Source: Pseudanabaena sp. UBA1465 (GTDB lineage Bacteria; Cyanobacteriota; Cyanobacteriia; Pseudanabaenales; Pseudanabaenaceae). Taken from it: a stretch of DNA of 22,161 bases. Of this stretch, positions 1-7,115 are shown one piece after another. The DNA is taken from positions 1-22,161 of the forward strand of contig DCSN01000075.1 of NCBI GenBank assembly GCA_002325645.1, written 5' to 3'. Below the pieces are notes generated by a model. That model ran no database searches, was not told where the DNA came from, and saw nothing but the letters and a program-made list of their open reading frames with translations. Made by a program: the position numbers and the translations under genes. Every line of letters begins with the position of its first letter. Within the stretch, counting starts at the first letter, position 1.

Positions 1-5
1 AATAA

Positions 6-314
6 CTAAGAACATCCACTTTGATTTAGACTTTCTTTGACGATCGCACATTGCGATCGTACTTCTTCCTGCAACCAACCGAGTAAACCTAGGCGATCGC
101 TATTAGCCGAAACAGTGACACCAAATACAAGATCAGCGAGAGAAATATGCGATCGACCACATAGCCGCCAGAGCTTATCTGTATCTGGTGAGGATGGATC
201 GCCATCGCCAATTAATGAAACATCCATCAGCCCTTGTTCAATGGCAAGCCTCTGTTCTCGCGGCGAAAGAATCACCTGAATTATCGCATCACATTGAACT
301 TCCATACATAACAT
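6..314 (-). CDS. Hypothetical protein, 102 aa, unrecognised
   Basis: I do not recognise the family. The frame is open from ATG at 312-314 to TAG at 6-8. A second ATG at residue 4 (303-305) is an equally good start and gives a 99-aa protein. There is no signal peptide, no clear membrane helix and no repeat. The middle contains an acidic, Gly/Pro-rich stretch (IGDGDPSSPDTD), and four Cys residues are scattered without a metal-binding spacing. It lies 23 bp downstream of the CHAP hydrolase on the same strand, so it may be the last gene of that run. Because the spacing is short and the strand agrees, I favour a real gene, but the sequence gives no functional clue. Confidence 0.45.
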   Translation of the reverse strand: MLCMEVQCDAIIQVILSPREQRLAIEQGLMDVSLIGDGDPSSPDTDKLWRLCGRSHISLADLVFGVTVSANSDRLGLLGWLQEEVRSQCAIVKESLNQSGCS

Positions 315-337
315 TCTCTAATGCAACTTATCTCGCT

Positions 338-844
338 TTAGGGAGCATAAAAATGGATAAACTTAGACACCGAACTGGTTTTAATGTTGCGAGTACCATA
401 GCCATGGCGTGACTCATAATTGTATTCAGAAATGTCAATTGTTCCATTAGATAAAACTCGCTCAACATAAGCGACATGACCAGAACTGAACCAAGCCACA
501 TCACCAAATCTAGGTGTTACGTTAGAGTCATCTTGAGGGATGCCTGCGGCTTTAGCAGCATTTGACCAATTACTCGCATTACCCCATCGAGAGATTTTAT
601 ATTGATTGCTGAAGGGAACACCACGACGATTGAGTTTGCTTGCCACATAGGACGTGCATTCACACTTATAGAAATTCCAAGGATCTACACGCATTGCGCC
701 CCCAGATGGGTTTGGACATTCTCCTGCAAAGGGATAATATCGGTTAGGGATAGGAGCGCTGGCTGGTGCGGCGATCGCCCCTGAAACTCCTGTTAGCAAA
801 AGTCCTGCAAGTAATGCGAAAGATGATACAGATAGCTTTTTCAT
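338..844 (-). CDS. Secreted CHAP-domain peptidoglycan hydrolase (amidase/endopeptidase)
   Basis: This 168-aa protein has a clear Sec signal peptide (MKK, then a hydrophobic core of about residues 6-20, cleavage near AIAA/AP at about 26). The rest is a single CHAP domain. The catalytic Cys is most likely Cys63 in CECTSYVA, the His is His123 in SSGHVAYVE, and the third polar residue is Glu140 in ISEYN; this matches the Cys-His-Glu/Asn layout of the family. CHAP enzymes cut peptide or amide bonds in peptidoglycan, so the expected site of action is the periplasm or cell surface. There is no separate wall-binding domain, so targeting must come from a partner or from the domain itself. It sits in a minus-strand run of very small genes divergent from an HTH/NB-ARC regulator. 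A house-keeping role or an effector/lysin role cannot be told apart from sequence. Confidence 0.85.
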   Translation of the reverse strand: MKKLSVSSFALLAGLLLTGVSGAIAAPASAPIPNRYYPFAGECPNPSGGAMRVDPWNFYKCECTSYVASKLNRRGVPFSNQYKISRWGNASNWSNAAKAAGIPQDDSNVTPRFGDVAWFSSGHVAYVERVLSNGTIDISEYNYESRHGYGTRNIKTSSVSKFIHFYAP

Positions 845-888
845 AGTAATTCCAAATTTAAATTCTCAAAAACAGTAAATATGTGTTT

Positions 889-1131
889 CTAGATCTTAAA
901 AGTCATAACCTCGTCTAACAGACCATCGTAGACTTCATGACCGTCAATAATCACTTTTCCTTTAGCTGGAAGATCTAGCTTTGAGTATCGAACCTCTCCA
1001 TCATGATTTGTGTACTCACCACGAAAAACACCACCGACATCTAGAAACCCCGAACCATAACGACTAATCGCAACACTGGTTGCAGTGACGGGTTTGCCAT
1101 CTGCAAAGCGTAATACACGGACAGTAACCAT
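889..1131 (-). CDS. Small beta-rich protein, 80 aa, unknown
   Basis: No signal peptide or membrane helix is visible. The pattern V-x-V-x-(F/A)-DGKPV...V-x-I...G...F.GE(Y/T)..DGEV...LP.KGKV.IDG resembles a one-domain transthyretin/carboxypeptidase-regulatory-like beta sandwich, but this is a pattern impression rather than a demonstrated homology. ATG at 1129-1131 is preceded on the minus strand by a purine-rich AGGTAGAA that can act as ribosome-binding site. It lies 44 bp upstream of the CHAP hydrolase gene and shares its strand, so co-transcription is likely. Possible roles include an accessory or immunity partner of the hydrolase; nothing in the sequence proves this. Confidence 0.6.
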   Translation of the reverse strand: MVTVRVLRFADGKPVTATSVAISRYGSGFLDVGGVFRGEYTNHDGEVRYSKLDLPAKGKVIIDGHEVYDGLLDEVMTFKI

Positions 1132-1174
1132 TTCTACCTACTATTTCCCTATTATCCAATTATTCGGCTATTAT

Positions 1175-1432
1175 TTAGCTTTTTGCCTCAGATTTGACTA
1201 AACCCGCAATTAGGCAAGCGCCACTTATCCCGAATGTAATCATTGGTAATGTGCCAATCAAACTAGCAGTCCCTGAATCGATTTTTGATCCCTTCGCATT
1301 GAACAGGTTGTCTCCCGAAGTAATGAGAATACATTCGTTAAACATACACATCACATTTTTCGAGAGTTGAACACTCCCAAATCCCAGTAGCAAAAAGATT
1401 CCAGATGTAATCAATAAGCCTTTATTTTTCAT
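1175..1432 (-). CDS. Small two-helix membrane protein, 85 aa, unknown
   Basis: Two hydrophobic segments (about residues 5-22 and 57-80) flank a polar loop of about 35 residues that carries two Cys (29 and 34), which could form a disulfide if the loop is periplasmic. The N-terminus MKNK and C-terminal KSEAKS suggest both ends are cytoplasmic. A GAGAG-type purine stretch lies upstream of ATG at 1430-1432. The gene is 35 bp downstream of the 30-aa ORF and 43 bp upstream of the 80-aa gene. Small membrane proteins beside a wall hydrolase can act as holin-like or export partners, but no family is recognised here and that is only a hypothesis. Confidence 0.6.
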   Translation of the reverse strand: MKNKGLLITSGIFLLLGFGSVQLSKNVMCMFNECILITSGDNLFNAKGSKIDSGTASLIGTLPMITFGISGACLIAGLVKSEAKS

Positions 1433-1467
1433 TGTAATTTTCTCTCTCGTTTTTTATCCATCAACAA

Positions 1468-1560
1468 CTAGCGCACCCAAAATGAAACATCGCCACGATT
1501 GACGACGGGGGCGGTGAAAACAGCTAGAGTTAATGAAGTAGCAATTAATTTCTTAATCAT
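1468..1560 (-). CDS. 30-aa signal-peptide-like small ORF
   Basis: The frame can be read further upstream, but the plausible start is ATG at 1558-1560, giving MIKKLIATSLTLAVFTAPVV followed by a ten-residue polar tail ending FWVR. A basic N-terminus, hydrophobic core and Ala/Pro exit are textbook Sec signal-peptide features, yet almost nothing follows them. It would be the first gene of the minus-strand run, directly downstream of the operator-like array. It is either a genuine micropeptide, a leader peptide, or the 5' remnant of a secreted protein gene whose body has been lost. Frame and context are suggestive but a 30-codon ORF is weak evidence. Confidence 0.35.
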   Translation of the reverse strand: MIKKLIATSLTLAVFTAPVVNRGDVSFWVR

Positions 1561-1613
1561 TATGTTCGTTTTGTTTAACTTTGAACGACACCAAGATATT
1601 GATTTACTTTCCA

Positions 1614-1662
1614 GTTTCTTGTAAAGGTTTCTTATTCGTTTCTTATAAGAAACGGTTTCTTG
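1614..1662. promoter_or_regulatory. Operator-like array of GTTTCTTR half-sites
   Basis: The divergent gap between the minus-strand small-gene run and the XRE/NB-ARC gene contains GTTTCTTG at 1614-1621, GTTTCTTA at 1627-1634, a perfect 16-bp palindrome GTTTCTTATAAGAAAC at 1638-1653, and GTTTCTTG at 1655-1662. That makes five copies of one 8-bp half-site in 49 bp. Dyads of this size are the usual targets of XRE-type HTH dimers, and such regulators often bind their own divergent promoter region. A possible minus-strand -35 (TTTACA on that strand, 1620-1625) would lie inside the array. A TTGACA at 1708-1713 could serve the plus-strand gene. Binding is inferred, not shown. Confidence 0.6.
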
Positions 1663-1734
1663 AGTGGGAAGGGTTTGCATTTTTAGAAACTCGGCTATAT
1701 ACTGCCATTGACAAAGTATTGTTGAAAACCAACT

Positions 1735-3183
1735 ATGATGGGCATGAATAATGAGGAGCGCAATTTTCCCACATGGCTTAGGGATCAATTACTCAGAACA
1801 GGCTTATCTAATCGACAGTTGGCGAAAAAATTAGGAGTCTTGACTCCTTTAATTGGTAAATGGCTCAGAGGTGATGTCAAAACTCCAACACTTGAGAATC
1901 TCCGTAAGCTTGCTGATATTTTTCAAGAAGATTTTAATCTATTGGTGGATCTAGTTAAAAGCAGTCGTCAACCAATTATAGAAGTACCTATAATCGATCC
2001 AGAAACTACTGCTATGATCGTAGAAATTGAAGAGATATTTGATAGAAGTAATGAATTAAGAAAGCTAGGCGAATATAAACAGCAGTCTCGCTTAATCTTG
2101 ATTACTGGCATATCTGGAATCGGCAAAAGCAATCTTGCTAAAGTTTTTTATAATTCACAACCTCACGAAAAAATTCTGTGTAGATGTTATTACAATACTT
2201 CTGTTAAAAATATTGCAGAATATGTGGAAGTATTCTCGGAATATGATTTGATTGATGATCCTATTAAGTTTATTTTGCAAAAATTAAAGCGCGATCGCTG
2301 TTTGTTCATTCTCGATAATTTGGATTTAGATCATCAAGAAAATGGTGATTCTTTTCATCAGCTATTGGAACAGATTGCCGAAACACTACATCAAAGCTGT
2401 GTGGTTGTTACCTGTCGCAGTTTACCAAGGGGCTACTCATCATGGGAACCATGTCCCGAAGTGTTGAGACTAGCAGGACTTAAGCAGTCTGAGGCAAATA
2501 ATCTTTTAGAGAGTATGAGCATATCACCAAAATTAGAACCTGCATTGTTGCATAGGCTCGTTCAAAAATATGGCGGTAATCCTTTGGGATTGAAGTTAGC
2601 AGCACAGGATATTGCAAAAAACTTTAAAGGGGATCTTGCTGCTTATCTAAAGCATAGTACTTTAGTTGTGGGCAATCTCCATGATGAGATTCAAAGTATT
2701 ATTTATTGTCTGTCTGATTTGGAATTAGAGGTTCTCTATTGGCTGGCTTTAAATAAAGAACCAATTTATTTCGGTGATATTCTCAAAGAGTTTCCCGATC
2801 GCTATAAAGTCTCATCGCGTAGCACAGATATCGATAAAGCAATTAAGGAACTATATCGCCGATCGCTGTTGCAGAGTCATGATAGCGAGTTTTATTTACA
2901 GACAGAAGTTCAGACCTATGTTGAGATTCATTTTCTCAATGAAGTTCAGTCAGAGCTTGAGGCGATCGCCTCTGATGTTGATCTTGATGCAGATGTTTAT
3001 AAATTACGTTGGTTAAGATCTTTGGAACTAAGTGATGAAAAAATTAAGTTGCGCGATCGCCTATTTCGCCGCGATCCTACATTGGTTGAAGAAGCCTATA
3101 GCAGGCTAGAGGTAATTTCGCAGCAGCTAGAAAAAGCCCTTGGTCATGCGATCGCCAATTTAAGATATTTGCATCTAGGATGA
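1735..3183 (+). CDS. XRE-family HTH / NB-ARC (STAND) ATPase regulator
   Basis: The protein has 482 aa. Residues about 10-72 form an XRE-like HTH (LSNRQLAKKLGV...IGKWLRGDVKTP). An NB-ARC ATPase core follows: Walker A GISGIGKS at 125-132, Walker B FILDNLD at 191-197, a TCRS sensor motif at 226-229 and GNPLGLKL at 281-288. A winged-helix-like segment at about 325-400 follows (LELEVLYWLAL...). STAND ATPases are signal-operated switches that oligomerise on ligand binding. Most cyanobacterial relatives carry WD40 or TPR repeats after this region; this one ends about 80 residues later without repeats, so the sensor is either the C-terminal tail or a partner. There are three possible ATG starts (1735, 1738, 1744). 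It is divergent from the CHAP-hydrolase gene run, with an operator-like array in between. A transcription regulator is the simplest reading; a defence role is possible but unsupported. Confidence 0.85.
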   Translation: MMGMNNEERNFPTWLRDQLLRTGLSNRQLAKKLGVLTPLIGKWLRGDVKTPTLENLRKLADIFQEDFNLLVDLVKSSRQPIIEVPIIDPETTAMIVEIEEIFDRSNELRKLGEYKQQSRLILITGISGIGKSNLAKVFYNSQPHEKILCRCYYNTSVKNIAEYVEVFSEYDLIDDPIKFILQKLKRDRCLFILDNLDLDHQENGDSFHQLLEQIAETLHQSCVVVTCRSLPRGYSSWEPCPEVLRLAGLKQSEANNLLESMSISPKLEPALLHRLVQKYGGNPLGLKLAAQDIAKNFKGDLAAYLKHSTLVVGNLHDEIQSIIYCLSDLELEVLYWLALNKEPIYFGDILKEFPDRYKVSSRSTDIDKAIKELYRRSLLQSHDSEFYLQTEVQTYVEIHFLNEVQSELEAIASDVDLDADVYKLRWLRSLELSDEKIKLRDRLFRRDPTLVEEAYSRLEVISQQLEKALGHAIANLRYLHLG

Positions 3184-3229
3184 TGTAACGAAACTGTGCA
3201 ACTGTAGATTTATAGATTTTAGCTGAGTA

Positions 3230-3298
3230 GGGGTAGAGCATTTGCGCCACAATTTTTTAACCTCTAGTCAGAATCTCGGTTCGCAAATGCTCTACCCC
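3230..3298. repeat. Inverted repeat with 17-bp perfect arms
   Basis: GGGGTAGAGCATTTGCG at 3230-3246 is the exact reverse complement of 3282-3298, with a 35-nt loop. It lies 47 bp after the NB-ARC stop codon and could end its transcript, but there is no T-run directly after the stem. The GGGGYAGAGCATT motif recurs in degenerate form at 3340-3407, which suggests a small palindromic repeat family rather than a dedicated terminator. Confidence 0.75.
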
Positions 3299-3339
3299 TT
3301 GCCGCAGTTGAGAATTAGCTTGCGATTGCGTTAAGTTTA

Positions 3340-3407
3340 GGGCAGAACATTCCTGTATCTAAAATTTTGTGATAAGCATCAATAGTTACATTAATGCTCT
3401 GCCCCTA
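3340..3407. repeat. Second, imperfect inverted repeat of the same GGGCAGAGCAT family
   Basis: GGGCAGAACAT at 3340-3350 pairs with ATGCTCTGCCC at 3394-3404 with one mismatch; the right arm continues CCCTA. It is related to the 3230-3298 repeat, so two tandem palindromic units occupy most of the 296 bp between the NB-ARC gene and the Uma2 gene. A GTG at 3369 inside this repeat opens an upstream extension of the Uma2 frame that is most likely not translated. Confidence 0.6.
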
Positions 3408-3479
3408 CACAATCAATTATTTTTCCTGTACCTAAATGCTTGCGATAGAATAGGCATAATTTTTAACGCAACCAATCCT

Positions 3480-4250
3480 ATGCTCGAAGTCATGACTGCG
3501 GCTGAAATTGGCGTAATTCCCGATATTAGCGATCTCGTAACTGAAGACGATACTCCTGTGGATAACTTTTTTTCAGCAGAATTGCAACGCTTGTTAGTGG
3601 AGAGTTTGTATAGCTCTTGGGCGCAAACCCATCAGCGCAAGTTTATTGCTGATGCCAATGTGGGCATTTTCAGCGCGATTAAACGCCCGCCGATTGTACC
3701 TGATATGTTCCTATCTTTGGATGTGGAAGTGGAGCGCGATTTTCGACAAAAAAGTAATCGCTCTTATTTTGTGTGGGAAATGGGTAAACCGCCTGAAGTG
3801 GCGATCGAGATTGTTTCTAATCAAACGGGCAATGAACTAAGTAGCAAACTTCGCGATTATGCTGCTATTTGTATTAGTTATTATGCTGTTTTTGATCCCC
3901 TAGCCCAGTTAAGTGAGCAGATGGGCGATCGCCTGTTACGAGTATTTGGATTGCATGAAGGGCAGTATCACGAATTATCACCAGTATTAGGAAAAGATGC
4001 TCAGGGTTTGTATTGGCTGGAGCAGATTAACTTAGGTCTGATCGTGAAGTCGGGTGAATATGAGGGTAAACAGGATATGTGGCTGCGGTGGTGCGATCGC
4101 CAAGGTGAAATTTATTTGACTGGTAGTGAATTAGCCAAGCAAGCCAGTGAATTAGCCAAGCAAGCTGACCTCAAGCTCATCCAAGAACGGCAAAAATCTG
4201 AACGACTTGCTGAAAAATTAAGAAGCCTAGGTATTGATCCCGATGCTTAG
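3480..4250 (+). CDS. Uma2-family (DUF820) PD-(D/E)XK nuclease-like protein
   Basis: I chose ATG at 3480 (256 aa); the frame is open back to a GTG at 3369, but that extension is encoded by a palindromic repeat and is not family-like. ATG at 3492 is an alternative. The core shows the Uma2 layout: an N-terminal helix region, VPDMFLSLDVE (PD motif), then EVAIEIVSNQTGNELSSKLRDYA (E-x-x-S...K, the variant of E-x-K) and YYAVFDP. It continues into WLRWCDRQGE and a C-terminal coiled coil of about 45 residues. That coiled coil contains a 21-bp/7-aa tandem repeat (SELAKQA twice). Uma2 proteins are extremely abundant in cyanobacteria and their natural substrate is unknown. The stop codon overlaps the start of the kinase gene by 8 bp (ATGCTTAG), so the two are translationally coupled. 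Confidence 0.85.
   Translation: MLEVMTAAEIGVIPDISDLVTEDDTPVDNFFSAELQRLLVESLYSSWAQTHQRKFIADANVGIFSAIKRPPIVPDMFLSLDVEVERDFRQKSNRSYFVWEMGKPPEVAIEIVSNQTGNELSSKLRDYAAICISYYAVFDPLAQLSEQMGDRLLRVFGLHEGQYHELSPVLGKDAQGLYWLEQINLGLIVKSGEYEGKQDMWLRWCDRQGEIYLTGSELAKQASELAKQADLKLIQERQKSERLAEKLRSLGIDPDA
4125..4166 (+). repeat. 21-bp tandem repeat inside the Uma2 gene
   Basis: Two adjacent 21-bp units (4125-4145 and 4146-4166) differ only at the last base and encode SELAKQA twice. They lie in the C-terminal coiled-coil part of the Uma2 protein. In-frame 21-bp units add exactly two heptad-sized turns, so copy-number change would lengthen the coil without breaking the frame. Confidence 0.85.
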
Positions 4251-6372
4251 GGTCAGCGATCTCTCCATAGGAACTACCCTTGAGAACCGTTATAAACTGG
4301 TTCAAAAGTTGGGAGAAGGTGGTTGTGCAGTGATTTGGGAAGTTGAGGACTTAGAAACAAATGGCGATCGCAAAGCGATTAAAGTCTGCAAGAGTCACGA
4401 ATTTAAGACAGTGCTACTTTTGCGTCAGGAATTTCTGACCCTTCAGAAATTCCAAAAAGATCCTGAAAATCAACAAGCCAAGTATATCGTCCAAGTAGAA
4501 AACCTCTATCCCCGAAACAAGCCGCACAGGGATGACCGCATCCCTTTACATTTTTTTGTGATGGAAAAAATTACAGGATGTACCCTAGAGAATTTGATTT
4601 TAAAATCATCACAAGATCAAGATTATAACTACAAAAACAACTTTGGGCGATCGCTCTATCAATTTTTGTTCTATCGTTATTCCCCTTTGCGATCGCATAT
4701 TTCCTATCTGCACATCGCTAACTGGCTAGAACAACTTACCAAAATACTGCAATATCTGCATTCCCAACAGATTATCTATTGTGATCTAAAGCCAGCGAAT
4801 ATCATGATTACAGATGATGGCAATATTAAATTGATTGATTTTGGCGTAATTAAAATTATTGAGGACAAAAACTTATATCTCAAAGAAGTTGCCACCCAAT
4901 CAGTAAAACGTGGATTTACGCTTGACTATGCTGCTCCTGAACAAATGTGCGGTCAAGCCTTGCTGCAATCTGATTTTTATAGTCTAGGACAAACACTTCT
5001 ATTTGCTGCCACAGGACTCCATCCATCGGAGCTAGAACCAAATTGGCGATCGCAATTTCCTCCACAACTCCGTAATTTTCTTGATAAAGCCACCCAAGAA
5101 GATTCACTCAAGCGACATCCCGATGCCGATAATTTATTAAAAGAAGCTAAACAGGTAACGCGATCGCTACGGTATCAATTTGGGCGTTGGGCGGTTGCCA
5201 AACAAATGTTGGTAGTTGTGGGGATTGCGGCGATCGCCACGGTTAGCACATTGGCAATGCGATCGACTGGCTTATTACAAAATTTAGAGTTTGCGACCTA
5301 TGACCAAATGCTCAGAATGCGTCCTGCGCTTCCTCCCGATCCTCATTTATTGATTGTTGCCATCAAGCCTGAAGACTATACATGGATGGGTGGTCGAGAT
5401 ATCTCTAATGCCACCTTGACCAAAACTATCCAGCGTCTTTTGCCATACCAACCGCGTGTAATTGGAATTGGTGTCGCTAGAGATCAACCAGATCAAGAAG
5501 GAATGGAATCACTATCACAACTTCTGCAACAACATTCCAATATTTTTGGCTCTTGTGAACATTCCTTTGGCAAGACAAAATCTAGTTTCTCATTTGTGCC
5601 AACACCTGCTGCTCCTCTGGGTTTTGGCACTTCATCGGAAGATATTCGTCGACAGATTTTGGCTTATCGTAAAATTCCACAGGATAAATGTTCTGCAAAA
5701 GCTTCATTTAATCTCTTAGTCGCTCATCGTTATTTAAATACTGAGTATACACAACCAATAGGTAAAGCAGATCGCACTTATCCGCTAGGATTTGCCACAT
5801 TCCCTAGTTTAGAACTGGGTCAGGGTGCTTATCAAGATTCGGGAATCGATAAACTAGATAAGTCATTCCAAATATTAATTGATTATCGATCGCAACCAAT
5901 TGCGGAAACCATATCACTGACTGAATTAATGACAACTGATATTGCGCCACAAAAAATACGCGATCGCATTGTCCTGATTGGTCGATTTGACGTTAATGCC
6001 GATCCGCCACATCCGACTCCCATGGGCAGTATGTTTAGCGTGGAACTGAGGGCGCAAATGATCAGTCAACTTGTGAATACCGCCAAAGGAAAACGCCCCG
6101 TTTTAAGACCTGCAAGTTTTGAAATTGATCTTTTTTGCATTGTGATCGTAGCTGGATTGAGCAGTTTTGGAGGTTGGCGGATGAAATCTTGGCGCGGACA
6201 AGGAATATTTGGATTATCACTATTGGTTATTTCATTTAGCGGTTGCTTATTCATACTCACGGTTACAGGTTTGTGGATTGTATTTGTGCCAACCGCAATG
6301 GCGGCGATCGTTGCAAATTTAGGTATATTTCTCTATAATCAGGACAGTTTTAGGGTAACGGGAAAAGCATGA
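4243..6372 (+). CDS. Ser/Thr protein kinase with periplasmic CHASE2 sensor domain
   Basis: I chose ATG at 4243 (709 aa), overlapping the Uma2 stop by 8 bp; a TTG at 4234 is less likely. Residues about 17-310 are a Hanks-type kinase: glycine loop LGEGGCAV (23-30), AIKV Lys47, catalytic loop YCDLKPANI with Asp181, DFG at 199-201 and APE at 231-233. The catalytic loop reads YCD rather than HRD, a non-RD variant. One membrane helix (about 322-339) is followed by a CHASE2 domain (about 345-610, opening with FATYDQMLRMRPALPPDP). Near the C-terminus are about three further helices (roughly 618-700). Topology: cytoplasmic kinase, periplasmic CHASE2 ligand sensor. CHASE2 ligands are unknown. The gene is coupled by ATGA overlap to a DUF928 gene and then to TPR-CHAT, which suggests it senses an envelope signal for that module. 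Confidence 0.92.
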   Translation: MLRVSDLSIGTTLENRYKLVQKLGEGGCAVIWEVEDLETNGDRKAIKVCKSHEFKTVLLLRQEFLTLQKFQKDPENQQAKYIVQVENLYPRNKPHRDDRIPLHFFVMEKITGCTLENLILKSSQDQDYNYKNNFGRSLYQFLFYRYSPLRSHISYLHIANWLEQLTKILQYLHSQQIIYCDLKPANIMITDDGNIKLIDFGVIKIIEDKNLYLKEVATQSVKRGFTLDYAAPEQMCGQALLQSDFYSLGQTLLFAATGLHPSELEPNWRSQFPPQLRNFLDKATQEDSLKRHPDADNLLKEAKQVTRSLRYQFGRWAVAKQMLVVVGIAAIATVSTLAMRSTGLLQNLEFATYDQMLRMRPALPPDPHLLIVAIKPEDYTWMGGRDISNATLTKTIQRLLPYQPRVIGIGVARDQPDQEGMESLSQLLQQHSNIFGSCEHSFGKTKSSFSFVPTPAAPLGFGTSSEDIRRQILAYRKIPQDKCSAKASFNLLVAHRYLNTEYTQPIGKADRTYPLGFATFPSLELGQGAYQDSGIDKLDKSFQILIDYRSQPIAETISLTELMTTDIAPQKIRDRIVLIGRFDVNADPPHPTPMGSMFSVELRAQMISQLVNTAKGKRPVLRPASFEIDLFCIVIVAGLSSFGGWRMKSWRGQGIFGLSLLVISFSGCLFILTVTGLWIVFVPTAMAAIVANLGIFLYNQDSFRVTGKA

Positions 6373-7115
6373 AGTTTTTATCTGGTTTGACAATCAAAAA
6401 ATGGCTATATTCTGGTGCAGTATCCATTTCAGCTATCACAATTTGCCTAGCATCAATACCTCAACTAGCTCATGCTGATGACCCAGATAGTGGCAATTCT
6501 GCTGGAGGTCGCTCAACCACACCGAGAGATCCTAGTTGTCCAGTTACCAATATTCAATTTCCCTACATTCAGTCCTTAACTCCTAAAGCGTCTAAGGGCG
6601 AAAAATCTGTAACTGTTAACCTTTCCCAATCTCCTACTTTTTATTTTTATTCTTCTCATCTCAAAGGTAAATATCGGTTTAGACTTCTAAAGTCTCAAAA
6701 ATCGCGTGTTCCTTTGTATAGTCAAGATATTGCGGGATTTGACAAGGTGGGGATTTTCGCGGTCTCATTGCCTGTATTAACTGCGATCAAACCTCAAGAA
6801 TATTATTTTTGGGAATTGGAATATCTCTGTTCCGATAAGCCAAATGTGAGTAATCCGATGGTGTTTGGTCGGCTCTATCGCGATCGCCTGACTACTGCTC
6901 AAAAACTAGAATTTAGTAAGCTTGAAACTTCTAGCGATCGCCTTGCCTTCTATCAAAAATATGGCATTTGGTCAGAACGCCTCGATGAAATTGCAAAGCT
7001 TTTACCAACATCACAGTTGCTTTGGCAACAAACCCTAGATGCTGAAGGATTACAAGCAATTTCTAAACAATCAGTTCTCTTTAGTCAACCATCACCCAAG
7101 CCTAGTAAACCATGA
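6369..7115 (+). CDS. Exported DUF928 protein
   Basis: The 248-aa protein has a signal peptide (hydrophobic segment about 12-33, cleavage near AHA/DD). The mature part matches the DUF928 pattern: a Pro/Lys-rich opening, LTPKASKGEKSVTVNLSQSPTFYFY, a beta-rich domain ending EYYFWELEYLC, then a helical C-terminus (RLTTAQKLEFSKLETSSDRLAFYQKYGIW...). DUF928 is nearly restricted to cyanobacteria and its function is unknown; the fold is likely an Ig-like beta domain plus a helical domain acting in the periplasm. ATG overlaps the kinase stop (ATGA), and its own stop overlaps the next start in the same way, so the four genes form one operon. A second DUF928 gene lies at 19752-20723. Confidence 0.85.
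   Translation: MKFLSGLTIKKWLYSGAVSISAITICLASIPQLAHADDPDSGNSAGGRSTTPRDPSCPVTNIQFPYIQSLTPKASKGEKSVTVNLSQSPTFYFYSSHLKGKYRFRLLKSQKSRVPLYSQDIAGFDKVGIFAVSLPVLTAIKPQEYYFWELEYLCSDKPNVSNPMVFGRLYRDRLTTAQKLEFSKLETSSDRLAFYQKYGIWSERLDEIAKLLPTSQLLWQQTLDAEGLQAISKQSVLFSQPSPKPSKP

Noticed and set aside
1708..1739. TTGACA at 1708-1713 with TATGAT at 1734-1739 as a sigma-70 promoter that would give a leaderless NB-ARC mRNA.
   Set aside because: The spacer would be 20 bp, too long for a standard promoter, and the -10 overlaps the first two ATG codons. I keep TTGACA only as a possible -35.
1561..1788. Upstream extension of the 30-aa ORF to 106 aa on the minus strand.
   Set aside because: It runs through the operator-like array and into the start of the NB-ARC gene; the only signal-like start is ATG at 1558-1560.
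3369..3479. GTG-initiated N-terminal extension of the Uma2 protein.
   Set aside because: It is encoded by a palindromic repeat, has no family similarity, and two ATG codons at 3480 and 3492 fit the family's start.
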